The position numbers were made by a program, and so were the translations under genes. From positions 1 through 14,616 of the forward strand of contig JAZNGX010000092.1 of assembly GCA_045576675.1 (NCBI GenBank): a stretch of 14,616 bases of DNA, in the 5' to 3' direction. The notes under the pieces were generated by a model that was not told the DNA's origin, made no database searches, and worked only from the letters and a program-made list of their open reading frames with translations. This DNA comes from JAZNGX01 sp045576675 (GTDB lineage Bacteria; Bacillota; Clostridia; Monoglobales; Firm-18). Each line of letters begins with the position of its first letter. Positions within the stretch are counted from its first letter, which is position 1. Shown here piece after piece: positions 6,984 through 14,383 of this stretch.

Positions 6984-8498
6984 CTATCTGCTTTTTAGAA
7001 ATTCTGCTTTGTACTCTGTAATTGCATTTTTAAGCTTTTCTTCAGTTTCGGCTGAAAGGTCGCCAGTTTCTTTGATTGTATTTAAAATATCGGAATGTAA
7101 ATTTTTTAAGCTTTCAAACAAACCGGTCTGGAACTCACTGATGTCAGCAATCTCAATTTCGGCAAGATGACCTTTAATAACTGCATAAATTATTGCAACC
7201 TGAAGCTCAACCTCGATGGGAGTATTTCTGTCCTGCTTTAAAACTGCAACAATTCGCTCACCTTGTGCAAGACGTGATTTTGTATCATCGTCAAGGTCGG
7301 AGCCAAACTGTGCAAACGACTGAAGCTCTCTGAATTGTGAGTATGCAAGCTTTAACTGACCTGATACCTTTTTCATAGCTTTAATCTGTGCGTTACCACC
7401 AACACGTGATACTGAAATACCGGGGTTTACAGCAGGCATAATACCACTGTGGAAAAGCTCTGTTTCAAGGAAAATCTGACCATCTGTTATAGAAATAACA
7501 TTAGTCGGAATGTATGCTGAAACGTCACCTGCCTGTGTTTCAATAATAGGAAGTGCAGTAAGTGAGCCACCGCCATATTCAGGGGCAAGTCTTGCCGCAC
7601 GCTCCAGTAAACGTGAATGGAGGTAGAATACGTCACCGGGGTATGCTTCACGTCCCGGAGGTCTGCGGATAAGCAGTGACAGTGCTCTGTATGCAACAGC
7701 GTGCTTTGATAAGTCATCATATATAATAAGCACGTCTTTACCCTTGTTCATAAAATATTCACCCATCGCACAGCCTGAATATGGTGCGATGTATTGCATT
7801 GGTGCAAGCTCTGATGCTGATGCTGAAACCACAATTGTGTAATCCATAGCACCATTTTTGTTAAGTGTGTCAACAAGCTGTGCAACGGTAGAGTTTTTCT
7901 GACCTATCGCAACGTAAACGCAAATAACATCCTTGCCCTTCTGATTAATAATTGTGTCAAGTGCAATAACAGTTTTACCTGTCTGTCTGTCACCTATAAT
8001 AAGCTCACGCTGACCTCTGCCTATCGGAATCATAGAGTCTATTGCCTTAATACCTGTCTGCAACGGAACAGATACTGATTTGCGTTCGATAATGCCAGGT
8101 GCGGGGCTTTCAATAGGACGCATTTCGTTTGTGTCTATTGAACCCTTGCCGTCAATCGGAACGCCGAGTGCGTTAACAACTCTGCCTATAAGCTTCTCGC
8201 CAACCGGCACTGATACAACCTTTTTAGTACGTTTAATAACATCGCCCTCTTTGATTCCGTTGTCAGAACCCAAGATAACAACGCTAACAAAGGTTTCTTC
8301 AAGATTAAGCGCCATACCATATTCACCGTTGGCAAATTCCAACAGCTCGTTTGACATACAGTTTTCAAGTCCGTGAACCTTTGCGATACCGTCACCAACC
8401 TCAATTACAAAGCCGGTTTCGGAGCATTCAGTTTTATTAGAATAATTTTTAATCTGGTCTTTAATGATTTTACTTATCTCATCGGCTTTAAGCTGCAT
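6984..8498 (-). CDS. atpA: F1Fo-ATP synthase subunit alpha
   Basis: The non-catalytic nucleotide-binding subunit of F1, 504 aa, full length. It shows Walker A GDRQTGKT (169-176), the Walker B region DVLIIYDDLSKHA (about 255-267), the LLIRRPPGREAYPGDVFY segment, and the arginine finger in SVSRVGGNAQIKAMK (R365), which completes the beta catalytic site. The N-terminal part has the expected helix that binds delta. The start ATG overlaps the atpH stop by one base (TAATG), with GAAGGGTGAT as ribosome site, so translation of atpH and atpA is probably coupled. Nothing unusual is seen in the conserved residues. Confidence 0.98.
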   Translation of the reverse strand: MQLKADEISKIIKDQIKNYSNKTECSETGFVIEVGDGIAKVHGLENCMSNELLEFANGEYGMALNLEETFVSVVILGSDNGIKEGDVIKRTKKVVSVPVGEKLIGRVVNALGVPIDGKGSIDTNEMRPIESPAPGIIERKSVSVPLQTGIKAIDSMIPIGRGQRELIIGDRQTGKTVIALDTIINQKGKDVICVYVAIGQKNSTVAQLVDTLNKNGAMDYTIVVSASASELAPMQYIAPYSGCAMGEYFMNKGKDVLIIYDDLSKHAVAYRALSLLIRRPPGREAYPGDVFYLHSRLLERAARLAPEYGGGSLTALPIIETQAGDVSAYIPTNVISITDGQIFLETELFHSGIMPAVNPGISVSRVGGNAQIKAMKKVSGQLKLAYSQFRELQSFAQFGSDLDDDTKSRLAQGERIVAVLKQDRNTPIEVELQVAIIYAVIKGHLAEIEIADISEFQTGLFESLKNLHSDILNTIKETGDLSAETEEKLKNAITEYKAEFLKSR

Positions 8499-9040
8499 TA
8501 TTTTATCACCCTTCCGCTAATTAGGTTTCCTATGTCGTTAAGACGTGATTTTATACTTGCGTCAATCTGTGAGTTTGAAAAACGCACTATAAGACCACCT
8601 ATTACATTGCTGTCCACATTGTTTTCAAGTAAAATTGTTTTGTTTGTAAGCTTAGCAAGCTTTTCGGTAAGCTTTTCTTTTAATTCATCACTTAACGGAA
8701 CAGCTGTTACAGCTACCGCTGTTTCAATATTGTTATCCTCATTATACTGCTTTGTAAATGCTTTTTCACAATCTGCAAATTTGTGCATTGCTCTTTTTTC
8801 AGTAAGAAGCTTTAAAAAATTGAGAACATACTCACTTATATACTGTGAAAATGCATCATCAATAAGACTGCACCGCTGGATTTTGTTTATCATTGGTGAG
8901 TCTAAAAGCTTTATATAATCAGGATTTTCTTTCAAAACAAAAGAAATTAAATTTAAATCTTCCTTGGCTTTGTCTGCCACATTGTCTTCTTTGCAAAGAG
9001 TGTACAGCGACAGACCAAAGTTTAATGCAAAATCTGTCAT
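8498..9040 (-). CDS. atpH: F1Fo-ATP synthase subunit delta
   Basis: The peripheral-stalk subunit linking the b dimer to the top of F1, 180 aa, normal length. The N-terminal helical bundle is followed by the C-terminal signature GGLIVRFSNSQIDASIKSRL (148-167), diagnostic of the delta/OSCP family. The start ATG overlaps the atpF stop in an ATGA arrangement, and GGGTGA lies upstream as ribosome site. The stop shares one base with the atpA start. The sequence is otherwise weakly conserved, as is usual for delta, but position and signature leave little doubt. Confidence 0.96.
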   Translation of the reverse strand: MTDFALNFGLSLYTLCKEDNVADKAKEDLNLISFVLKENPDYIKLLDSPMINKIQRCSLIDDAFSQYISEYVLNFLKLLTEKRAMHKFADCEKAFTKQYNEDNNIETAVAVTAVPLSDELKEKLTEKLAKLTNKTILLENNVDSNVIGGLIVRFSNSQIDASIKSRLNDIGNLISGRVIK

Positions 9041-9543
9041 AGGCGTTCACCCATTTCGTCAATACACTTTGCAACAAGACCCTCGTGGTCCTTTGCAGAC
9101 AAATCCTTTTCAATGACCTTTCCTGCGATTGCAACAGCCATATCTGAAATGTCAGATTTAATTTCTTCAACTGCAGCTTTTTTATCTCGCTTTATATCTT
9201 CCTCAGCCTTTTTGATAATATTAGCTGCTTGCTCCTGAGTTTCTTTTATAATATCCTCAGAACGCAGTTCTGCCGAGCGTGTTGCATTTGTTATGATTTC
9301 ATTTGCTTCCTGCTTTGCTTCGGCAAGCTTTTTTGTATATTCTGCTTTCATTGCAGCAGATTCGTCTTTATCCTTTTGTGCCACGTCATACATTTCTTTT
9401 ATTTCTTCTTCACGTTTTTTGATGATGTTTAAAATGGGTTTAAATAAAAACTTTTTCATCAAAAGAAGAAGGATACCTAAGTTTATCCATGTGAAAATCA
9501 TAGTCCACATATCAATCGTGACAAATGGAAGTGTTTCCGGCAT
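9037..9543 (-). CDS. atpF: F1Fo-ATP synthase subunit b
   Basis: The peripheral stalk subunit, 168 aa. A single N-terminal membrane segment (about 11-33, ending LGILLLLMKKFLFKPI) is followed by a long charged helix rich in Glu, Lys and Ala (about 40-150), which forms the coiled-coil dimer reaching up to delta. There is one b-type gene only, so the stalk is presumably a b homodimer. It starts 14 bp after atpE, preceded by a G-rich GCGGGGG ribosome-site region. Its stop overlaps the atpH start (ATGA). Confidence 0.97.
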   Translation of the reverse strand: MPETLPFVTIDMWTMIFTWINLGILLLLMKKFLFKPILNIIKKREEEIKEMYDVAQKDKDESAAMKAEYTKKLAEAKQEANEIITNATRSAELRSEDIIKETQEQAANIIKKAEEDIKRDKKAAVEEIKSDISDMAVAIAGKVIEKDLSAKDHEGLVAKCIDEMGERL

Positions 9544-9557
9544 TTATATCCCCCGCC

Positions 9558-9812
9558 TTACAGTAAATTGATTAACGGATTTGCAAATAATAAAATAAGT
9601 GCAACAACAAGACCGTAAATACCTGTTGACTCTGCAACGGCACAACCAAAAAGCATTGTTGTTGTGATGTCACCTTTAGCGTCGGGCTGTCTTCCAACTG
9701 CTTCTGCCGCTTTACCTGCCGCAAATCCCTGACCGATACCGGGACCTATACCTGCGATCATTGCCAAGCCTGCACCTATTGCAGACGCTGCTAAAATAAT
9801 TGCTTTTTCCAT
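9558..9812 (-). CDS. atpE: F1Fo-ATP synthase subunit c, predicted Na+-type
   Basis: The rotor-ring subunit, 84 aa, two membrane helices joined by a polar loop with RQPDAKGD (41-48). The ion-carrying carboxylate is E61. Around it are all residues that bind Na+ in the Ilyobacter tartaricus c-ring: Q28 (in GPGIGQG), V59, E61, S62, T63 and Y66 (in VAESTGIY), with a constant offset of four from Q32, V63, E65, S66, T67 and Y70. Proton-type c subunits usually lack this full set. The sequence is close to Ilyobacter c throughout, including the ANP ending. The ribosome site is a perfect AGGAGG, suited to the high copy number of c. Na+ coupling is a strong inference from the residues, not a demonstrated property. 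Confidence 0.97.
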   Translation of the reverse strand: MEKAIILAASAIGAGLAMIAGIGPGIGQGFAAGKAAEAVGRQPDAKGDITTTMLFGCAVAESTGIYGLVVALILLFANPLINLL

Positions 9813-9836
9813 TTTTACATTCCTCCTAAATATTTA

Positions 9837-10568
9837 TTATTCTGCGCTTGACACAAAAACCATTGTCAGCATGCAGATTATATAAGCTTGCAAGAAGCTT
9901 GTAAACACATCAAAATATATTGATAACAGAGCAGGTAAGCCTGCCTGAAAAATCGGAATAGTGTTTATAAATTCAACAGGGATAAATTGCAATATTGCCG
10001 CACTAAGTGCAGCCAATGCACCATAAACCAAGCCTGTAATAACAATTCCCGATGCAATATTACCAAAATGACGGAATGATATTGAGATAGGATTTGCTAT
10101 TTCACTTACAATATTGATAGGTAACAAAAACGGTACAGGTTTTGCAAAGCCTGTAAGATAGCCAATTATACCGTTGTGTTTTATATTGTTTACCTGAACC
10201 ATAACAAAGGTTACAAGTGCCCAGGCTAAAGTTGTGCTAAGGTCTGCCGTAGGGGCACGCATACCAACAAGTCCTGAAAGACTGCTTATGATTGACATTG
10301 TAAAAAGTGTTCCAATATATGGCACAAAGCGGATATATTTTTCGCCCATTACATCTTTTACAAGGTCATAAACCATGGTAACAAGCTTTTCCGCAACTAT
10401 TTGTTTTTTGCTTGGGTTTCTGACTGATAAGCCTCTTGTAAGCCATATACATACAATAGTTATGACCGCCATTATTACCCATGCATTTACAATGGTTTCA
10501 GTAACCTTTATTCCGCCGAACAAAGGTATAATAAATTTGACCTCCGGTCCGCTTACGCTAAAATTCAA
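9837..10568 (-). CDS. atpB: F1Fo-ATP synthase subunit a
   Basis: The membrane stator subunit carrying the ion half-channels, 243 aa, with about five to six hydrophobic segments. The essential arginine that faces the c-ring carboxylate is R166 in ISISFRHFGNIASG. The upstream segments show PFLLPINIVSEIANPIS, typical of the family. The C-terminal helix ends QAYIICMLTMVFVSSAE. The start is TTG: its TTGA overlaps the TGA stop of atpI by four bases, and GAGGTGA precedes it. No better in-frame start was found nearby. A rare start plus overlap suggests that output is tied to translation of atpI. Confidence 0.97.
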   Translation of the reverse strand: MNFSVSGPEVKFIIPLFGGIKVTETIVNAWVIMAVITIVCIWLTRGLSVRNPSKKQIVAEKLVTMVYDLVKDVMGEKYIRFVPYIGTLFTMSIISSLSGLVGMRAPTADLSTTLAWALVTFVMVQVNNIKHNGIIGYLTGFAKPVPFLLPINIVSEIANPISISFRHFGNIASGIVITGLVYGALAALSAAILQFIPVEFINTIPIFQAGLPALLSIYFDVFTSFLQAYIICMLTMVFVSSAE

Positions 10569-10957
10569 GCCTGTTCACCTCGTTTTCTGCTGTCGGCAAA
10601 GTTAAGTATATATATTGAAATCCTTGTAAAAACCAAAGGGATAACTGTTGCAACGTAATTAAAGTACGGTGCCTTTATTGCCCATACAACTGCAAGAGCA
10701 ATAATTGCAAGTCTTATAAAATAGCTAAGTCCCATCATCGAGCTTGCTTTTGCTTTTGATTTTGACAGCGAAAGCTCTACTGACATACTCATAATTATAA
10801 AATTGACAAGATTTACAACGTACCCAAGTATTGCACCATAAAATGACGGAGTGTTAAAATATCCTGTCAGTGCAAATATCACAAGCATCATAACGGTCAG
10901 TGCCGCTGTGTAAATTGCAACTCTTTTGATTTCACGCAAAACTACCTTTGACAGCAT
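10565..10957 (-). CDS. atpI: ATP synthase I-like membrane protein
   Basis: A 130 aa small membrane protein with four hydrophobic segments, resembling the ATP-synt_I family found at the head of atp operons. Family members are thought to help assemble the c-ring or to take part in Mg2+/Ca2+ supply. Typical features are the early basic segment VLREIKRVAIYT, the YGAILGYVVNLVNFI Gly/Asn helix, and a basic C-terminus. The start ATG directly follows the TAA of the preceding small gene, with AAAGGATG as ribosome site. The stop overlaps the atpB start by four bases. The position supports the name more than the weakly conserved sequence does. Confidence 0.88.
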   Translation of the reverse strand: MLSKVVLREIKRVAIYTAALTVMMLVIFALTGYFNTPSFYGAILGYVVNLVNFIIMSMSVELSLSKSKAKASSMMGLSYFIRLAIIALAVVWAIKAPYFNYVATVIPLVFTRISIYILNFADSRKRGEQA

Positions 10958-11173
10958 TTATTTATCATCCTTTACAATTGCTTTAAATTGCTTCCACAAA
11001 TTTAAGAATCCGCTTGCAACACCAATTACTGCACCAATTATTACTAACCAGTTACCAATGTCAAGTTTTTTGACGAGCCAGCTTGCAAATAATATGCATA
11101 AAAGTATTGGGGTAATAAGTGTTATTCCAACCTGCGTAAGCATGCTTAATGCTTTTATTACGTCTTTTTTCAT
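10958..11173 (-). CDS. atpZ: AtpZ/AtpI-type small membrane protein (first gene of the atp set)
   Basis: A 71 aa protein with two membrane helices, matching the AtpZ (ATPase gene 1) family: a first helix with Gly/Pro (QVGITLITPILLCILF) and a second with GNWLVIIGAVIGVASGF followed by NLWKQ. Family members sit upstream of atpI/atpB and with AtpI have been proposed to form an Mg2+/Ca2+ carrier or an assembly factor. It lies 3 bp after the epimerase stop. There is no Shine-Dalgarno-like sequence before the ATG (upstream reads GGCGTATAATAT), so it is probably translated by ribosomes finishing the epimerase gene. The gene is short but its family pattern and position are clear. Confidence 0.88.
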   Translation of the reverse strand: MKKDVIKALSMLTQVGITLITPILLCILFASWLVKKLDIGNWLVIIGAVIGVASGFLNLWKQFKAIVKDDK

Positions 11174-11176
11174 ATA

Positions 11177-12322
11177 TTATACGCCAAGGTCAGCGGGGCG
11201 GTTGCCCATTCCAAAGTGATAAAGTATGGCCTCCACGGTTCTTTTTGATGCGTTGCCGTCACCATAAGGGTTAACTGCGTTTGCCATTTTATCATATTCT
11301 GCCTTGTTTGTAAGTAAGGTATGTGCCATGCTATAAATAACATCTTCTTCAACACCTGCAAGCTTAACTGTTCCTGCATCAATAGCTTCAGGACGCTCTG
11401 TTTCGTTACGAAGAACTAAAACAGGCTTGCCCAGTGACGGAGCTTCCTCTTGCAAGCCGCCTGAGTCTGTCATTATCATATAGCTTCTGTTCATTGCGTT
11501 GTGAAGGTCGTTAACATCAACGGGGTCGATTAACTTAACCTGCGGATGATTGCCAAGAATTTCGTTTGCAACCTCACGTACTGCAGGGTTTAAATGAACA
11601 GGGTATACGATTTCAACATCAGAAAAATCATCAACAATACGCTTTAATGCATTGCATATATTGCGAAGAGGCTGACCTAAATTTTCACGTCTGTGAGCAG
11701 TAACGAGTATTACACGCTTGCTGTCAAAGCTGATGCTTTTAAGGCTGTCGCAGAATTCGTAATCATCACGAACTGTTGTTTTCATAGCATCAATTACAGT
11801 GTTACCTGTTATAAAAATGCTTTCTTCATTAATGTTTTCGTTAAGTAGATTCTGCTTGTTTGACTTTGTGGGCGAGAAATGAAGCTCAGCAATTCTGCCT
11901 GTTAAATTTCTGTTCATTTCCTCGGGAAATGGTGAGTATTTGTCAAAGGTACGAAGTCCTGCCTCAACATGACCTACAGGAACTTGATTGTAAAACGCTG
12001 CCAATGCACCTACAAAGGAGGTGGAGGTATCACCGTGAACAAGCACGATGTCAGGCTTTGCTTCTTTTATAACATTGTCAAGACCTTCCAAAACACTTGT
12101 TGTAATTGTTGTCAGAGTCTGACGCTGTTTCATTATATCCAAATCGTAATCAGGCTTGATATTGAAAATTTCAAGCACCTGGTCAAGCATCTGTCTGTGC
12201 TGCGCAGTAACGCATACGATTGATTCTATTTCTTCGTGTTTTTCAAGCTCGTGAACAAGCGGAGCCATTTTAATAGCTTCGGGGCGAGTTCCAAACACTG
12301 TCATAACCTTGATTTTATTCAT
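11177..12322 (-). CDS. wecB: UDP-N-acetylglucosamine 2-epimerase (non-hydrolysing)
   Basis: Interconverts UDP-GlcNAc and UDP-ManNAc in the cytoplasm for cell-envelope polymer synthesis (mnaA in Bacillus). The 381 aa chain shows the two-domain epimerase pattern: GTRPEAIKMAP (11-21, with R13), VHGDTSTS (D98), HVEAGLRT (E120), PEEMNR (E134), GNTVID (173-178), TAHRREN (H210), and later DSGGLQEEAPSLGKPVLVLR with ETERPEA for UDP binding. The ATG at 12322 is chosen because homologues begin with this KVMTVFGTRPE segment. A 13-codon extension to 12361 is possible but lies wholly inside the preceding gene. The start overlaps that gene's stop by 8 bp, which ties the two sugar-nucleotide steps together. 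Confidence 0.95.
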   Translation of the reverse strand: MNKIKVMTVFGTRPEAIKMAPLVHELEKHEEIESIVCVTAQHRQMLDQVLEIFNIKPDYDLDIMKQRQTLTTITTSVLEGLDNVIKEAKPDIVLVHGDTSTSFVGALAAFYNQVPVGHVEAGLRTFDKYSPFPEEMNRNLTGRIAELHFSPTKSNKQNLLNENINEESIFITGNTVIDAMKTTVRDDYEFCDSLKSISFDSKRVILVTAHRRENLGQPLRNICNALKRIVDDFSDVEIVYPVHLNPAVREVANEILGNHPQVKLIDPVDVNDLHNAMNRSYMIMTDSGGLQEEAPSLGKPVLVLRNETERPEAIDAGTVKLAGVEEDVIYSMAHTLLTNKAEYDKMANAVNPYGDGNASKRTVEAILYHFGMGNRPADLGV

Positions 12323-13379
12323 TTTCTTCGTCCTCTTCTCTTTCTTTGTTGTGAATTGCAAGAACCTTTATTCCTGCAAGCAGCAATACCATAACTGCAA
12401 GTATGAATATAAGTGCACGTTCAAAGCCGCTTAGCATTAATACAACCGCACTCAGTGATAAAAGCCCGCTTGTTATGCACAAAATAGTAACTGTCTGCTT
12501 CTGGTTAAAGCCCATATCAATAAGTCTGTGATGCAGATGTCCTCTGTCAGGGTGCATTGGTGACTGCCCCTTTAATACTCTTCTGATGATTGCAAAGCTA
12601 GTATCAAAAATCGGCAATGCAAGAATTAAAAACGGAACACTCATTGATATTGCAGCATAGCCTTTAAACAATCCCATTATGCTTATGCTGCCAAAAATAA
12701 AGCCCAGAAATGTTGAACCGGCATCACCCATAAAAAGCTTTGCGGGATATTTGTTGTATGGCAAAAAGCCGAAGCATGAGCCTGCAATTGCAGCTGCAAA
12801 AATTGCAAGATTGGTTTCGCCTGTTAACACTGCTATTGAGAACAGTGAAATTGCAGAAATTGCAGATACACTTACTGAAAGTCCGTCAAGACCGTCAATT
12901 AAGTTAAAGGCGTTTGTAACACCAACAATCCAGAAAACTGTAATCGGGATTGACCACATACCAAGTGAAATGTACTGGTTACTCTGCCAGAAAAACGGGT
13001 TTGTTAAATGGTCAATCTGAACGCCGTGGAAAACAACGATTAATGCGGCACAGATTTGTATAACAAATTTTAACATTGCAGATAAATCCATTACGTCGTC
13101 CAGCACACCCAGAGTTACAATAATAACTGCACCAAGAAGTATTCCCATAAGCTGATGGTCTATGTTACAAAAGCACAGTATCGAAATTAACGCGCCGTAA
13201 AATATTGCAACACCGCCTATTGTTGCAATAGGCTTTTTGTGCATACGGCGTTCGTCTTTCGGGACATCAACTGCCCCGATTTTAAATGCCAGAATTTTTA
13301 CAATCGGTGTTGCTGCATATGAAATAGCAAATGCAACCGCCACTGCAAAAAGCAGTCTTAAGCATATATCTAAAATCAT
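12315..13379 (-). CDS. tagO: Undecaprenyl-phosphate GlcNAc-1-phosphate transferase (TagO/WecA type)
   Basis: A polytopic membrane enzyme of 354 aa in the MraY/WecA superfamily. It transfers GlcNAc-1-phosphate from UDP-GlcNAc to undecaprenyl phosphate, the first step of wall teichoic acid or similar polymers. Motifs are DVPKDERRMHKKPIATIGG (38-56), the Mg2+-site GVLDDVMD (D94, D95), NLIDGLDGL (159-167), KLFMGDAGS (214-222) and the GHLHHRL loop (280-286), which favours WecA/TagO over MraY. About ten or eleven hydrophobic helices are visible, with a short acidic tail. The TagO versus WecA name cannot be settled from sequence alone; the Gram-positive setting and the adjacent ManNAc epimerase favour TagO. 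The ribosome site AGGTAGGT overlaps the trpS stop, and the ATG lies 8 bp after that stop. Confidence 0.92.
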   Translation of the reverse strand: MILDICLRLLFAVAVAFAISYAATPIVKILAFKIGAVDVPKDERRMHKKPIATIGGVAIFYGALISILCFCNIDHQLMGILLGAVIIVTLGVLDDVMDLSAMLKFVIQICAALIVVFHGVQIDHLTNPFFWQSNQYISLGMWSIPITVFWIVGVTNAFNLIDGLDGLSVSVSAISAISLFSIAVLTGETNLAIFAAAIAGSCFGFLPYNKYPAKLFMGDAGSTFLGFIFGSISIMGLFKGYAAISMSVPFLILALPIFDTSFAIIRRVLKGQSPMHPDRGHLHHRLIDMGFNQKQTVTILCITSGLLSLSAVVLMLSGFERALIFILAVMVLLLAGIKVLAIHNKEREEDEENE

Positions 13380-13387
13380 TTGTTTAC

Positions 13388-14383
13388 CTACCTTTCAGTA
13401 AAGCCAACCTTTTTATAAACCTTTCTTAAGGTTTTGTATGCTGTGCGTGCTGCTTTTTCAGCTCCGCTTGTGTATACCTGCTTTAAGTATTCTTTGTCCT
13501 TAAGCAGGGCATTGAATTTTTCCTGTAACGGCTGTAAAGCATCGGCAGTAACCTCTGCAACTGCCATTTTGAATTCGCCGTAGCCCTTGCCTGCAAATTC
13601 TTTTTCTGATTCTTCAATTGATTTGTTGGTAAGAGCACTGTAAATTGTAAGCAGGTTGTTTATGCCATACTTGCCTTCTTTGAATGCAATTTCGCCGTCG
13701 CTGTCAGTAACTGCACGCTTGAATTTGCGAACAATTGTATCTCTGTCGTCTAAAATTGCAATATAACCATTGGGGTTGGGGTCAGATTTGCTCATTTTTG
13801 CCTGAGGCTCTGCAAGGCTCATAACCTTTGCGCCAACCTTGCCAACATACGCCTGCGGAATTTTAAACACGTCACCGTAAATGTGATTAAAGCGTGTTGC
13901 AACGTCACGTGTTAATTCAAGATGCTGAAGCTGATCCTGACCAACAGGAACAAGGTCTGCCTGATAAAGCAGAATGTCTGCAGCCATTAAAACAGGGTAT
14001 GTGAAAAGACCGCTGTTAATATTATCCGCATGCTTTGCAGATTTATCCTTAAACTGAGTCATTCTCTGAAGCTCACCCATATATGTGTAGCAATTTAAAA
14101 TCCAGTTTAATTCTGCGTGTGCAGAAACGTGGCTCTGGAAAAACAATGTACTTTTTTCAGGGTCAATGCCGCTTGCAAGATAAATTGCAAAAATTTCCAT
14201 CGCTCTTTTGCGGAACTCTGCGGGGTTTTGTCTTACTGTGATTGAATGCAAATCGGCAACGCAATAGTAGCAGTCATAATCGTCCTGCAATGTACCCCAA
14301 TTGCGTAATGCACCGATGTAATTGCCAAGTGTTAAAAAACCGCTTGATTGTATTCCGCTTAATATTCTCTGTTTATCTTCCAT
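13388..14383 (-). CDS. trpS: Tryptophanyl-tRNA synthetase
   Basis: A class Ic aminoacyl-tRNA synthetase, 331 aa, the usual bacterial TrpRS length. It charges tRNA-Trp with tryptophan in the cytoplasm. The HIGH-equivalent is TLGNYIGA (18-25) and the KMSKS loop is KMSKSDPN (196-203). VPVGQDQLQHLELTRD (145-160) is the conserved tRNA-synthetase segment. The N-terminal IQPSG seen in most TrpRS is IQSSG here (residues 11-15). The ATG overlaps the end of the upstream aminotransferase gene by 11 bp. No T-box leader can exist directly upstream, so any tryptophan control must act further up the operon, outside the window. Confidence 0.97.
   Translation of the reverse strand: MEDKQRILSGIQSSGFLTLGNYIGALRNWGTLQDDYDCYYCVADLHSITVRQNPAEFRKRAMEIFAIYLASGIDPEKSTLFFQSHVSAHAELNWILNCYTYMGELQRMTQFKDKSAKHADNINSGLFTYPVLMAADILLYQADLVPVGQDQLQHLELTRDVATRFNHIYGDVFKIPQAYVGKVGAKVMSLAEPQAKMSKSDPNPNGYIAILDDRDTIVRKFKRAVTDSDGEIAFKEGKYGINNLLTIYSALTNKSIEESEKEFAGKGYGEFKMAVAEVTADALQPLQEKFNALLKDKEYLKQVYTSGAEKAARTAYKTLRKVYKKVGFTER

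Noticed and set aside
8373..8918. Long + strand open frame opposite atpH and atpA
   Set aside because: It is antisense to two clear ATP synthase genes, has no recognisable protein pattern, and reads as a shadow of their codon bias.
12323..12361. N-terminal 13-codon extension of the epimerase
   Set aside because: The added Lys-rich residues come from the end of the overlapping transferase gene in another frame, and homologues start near the KVMTVFGTRPE segment.
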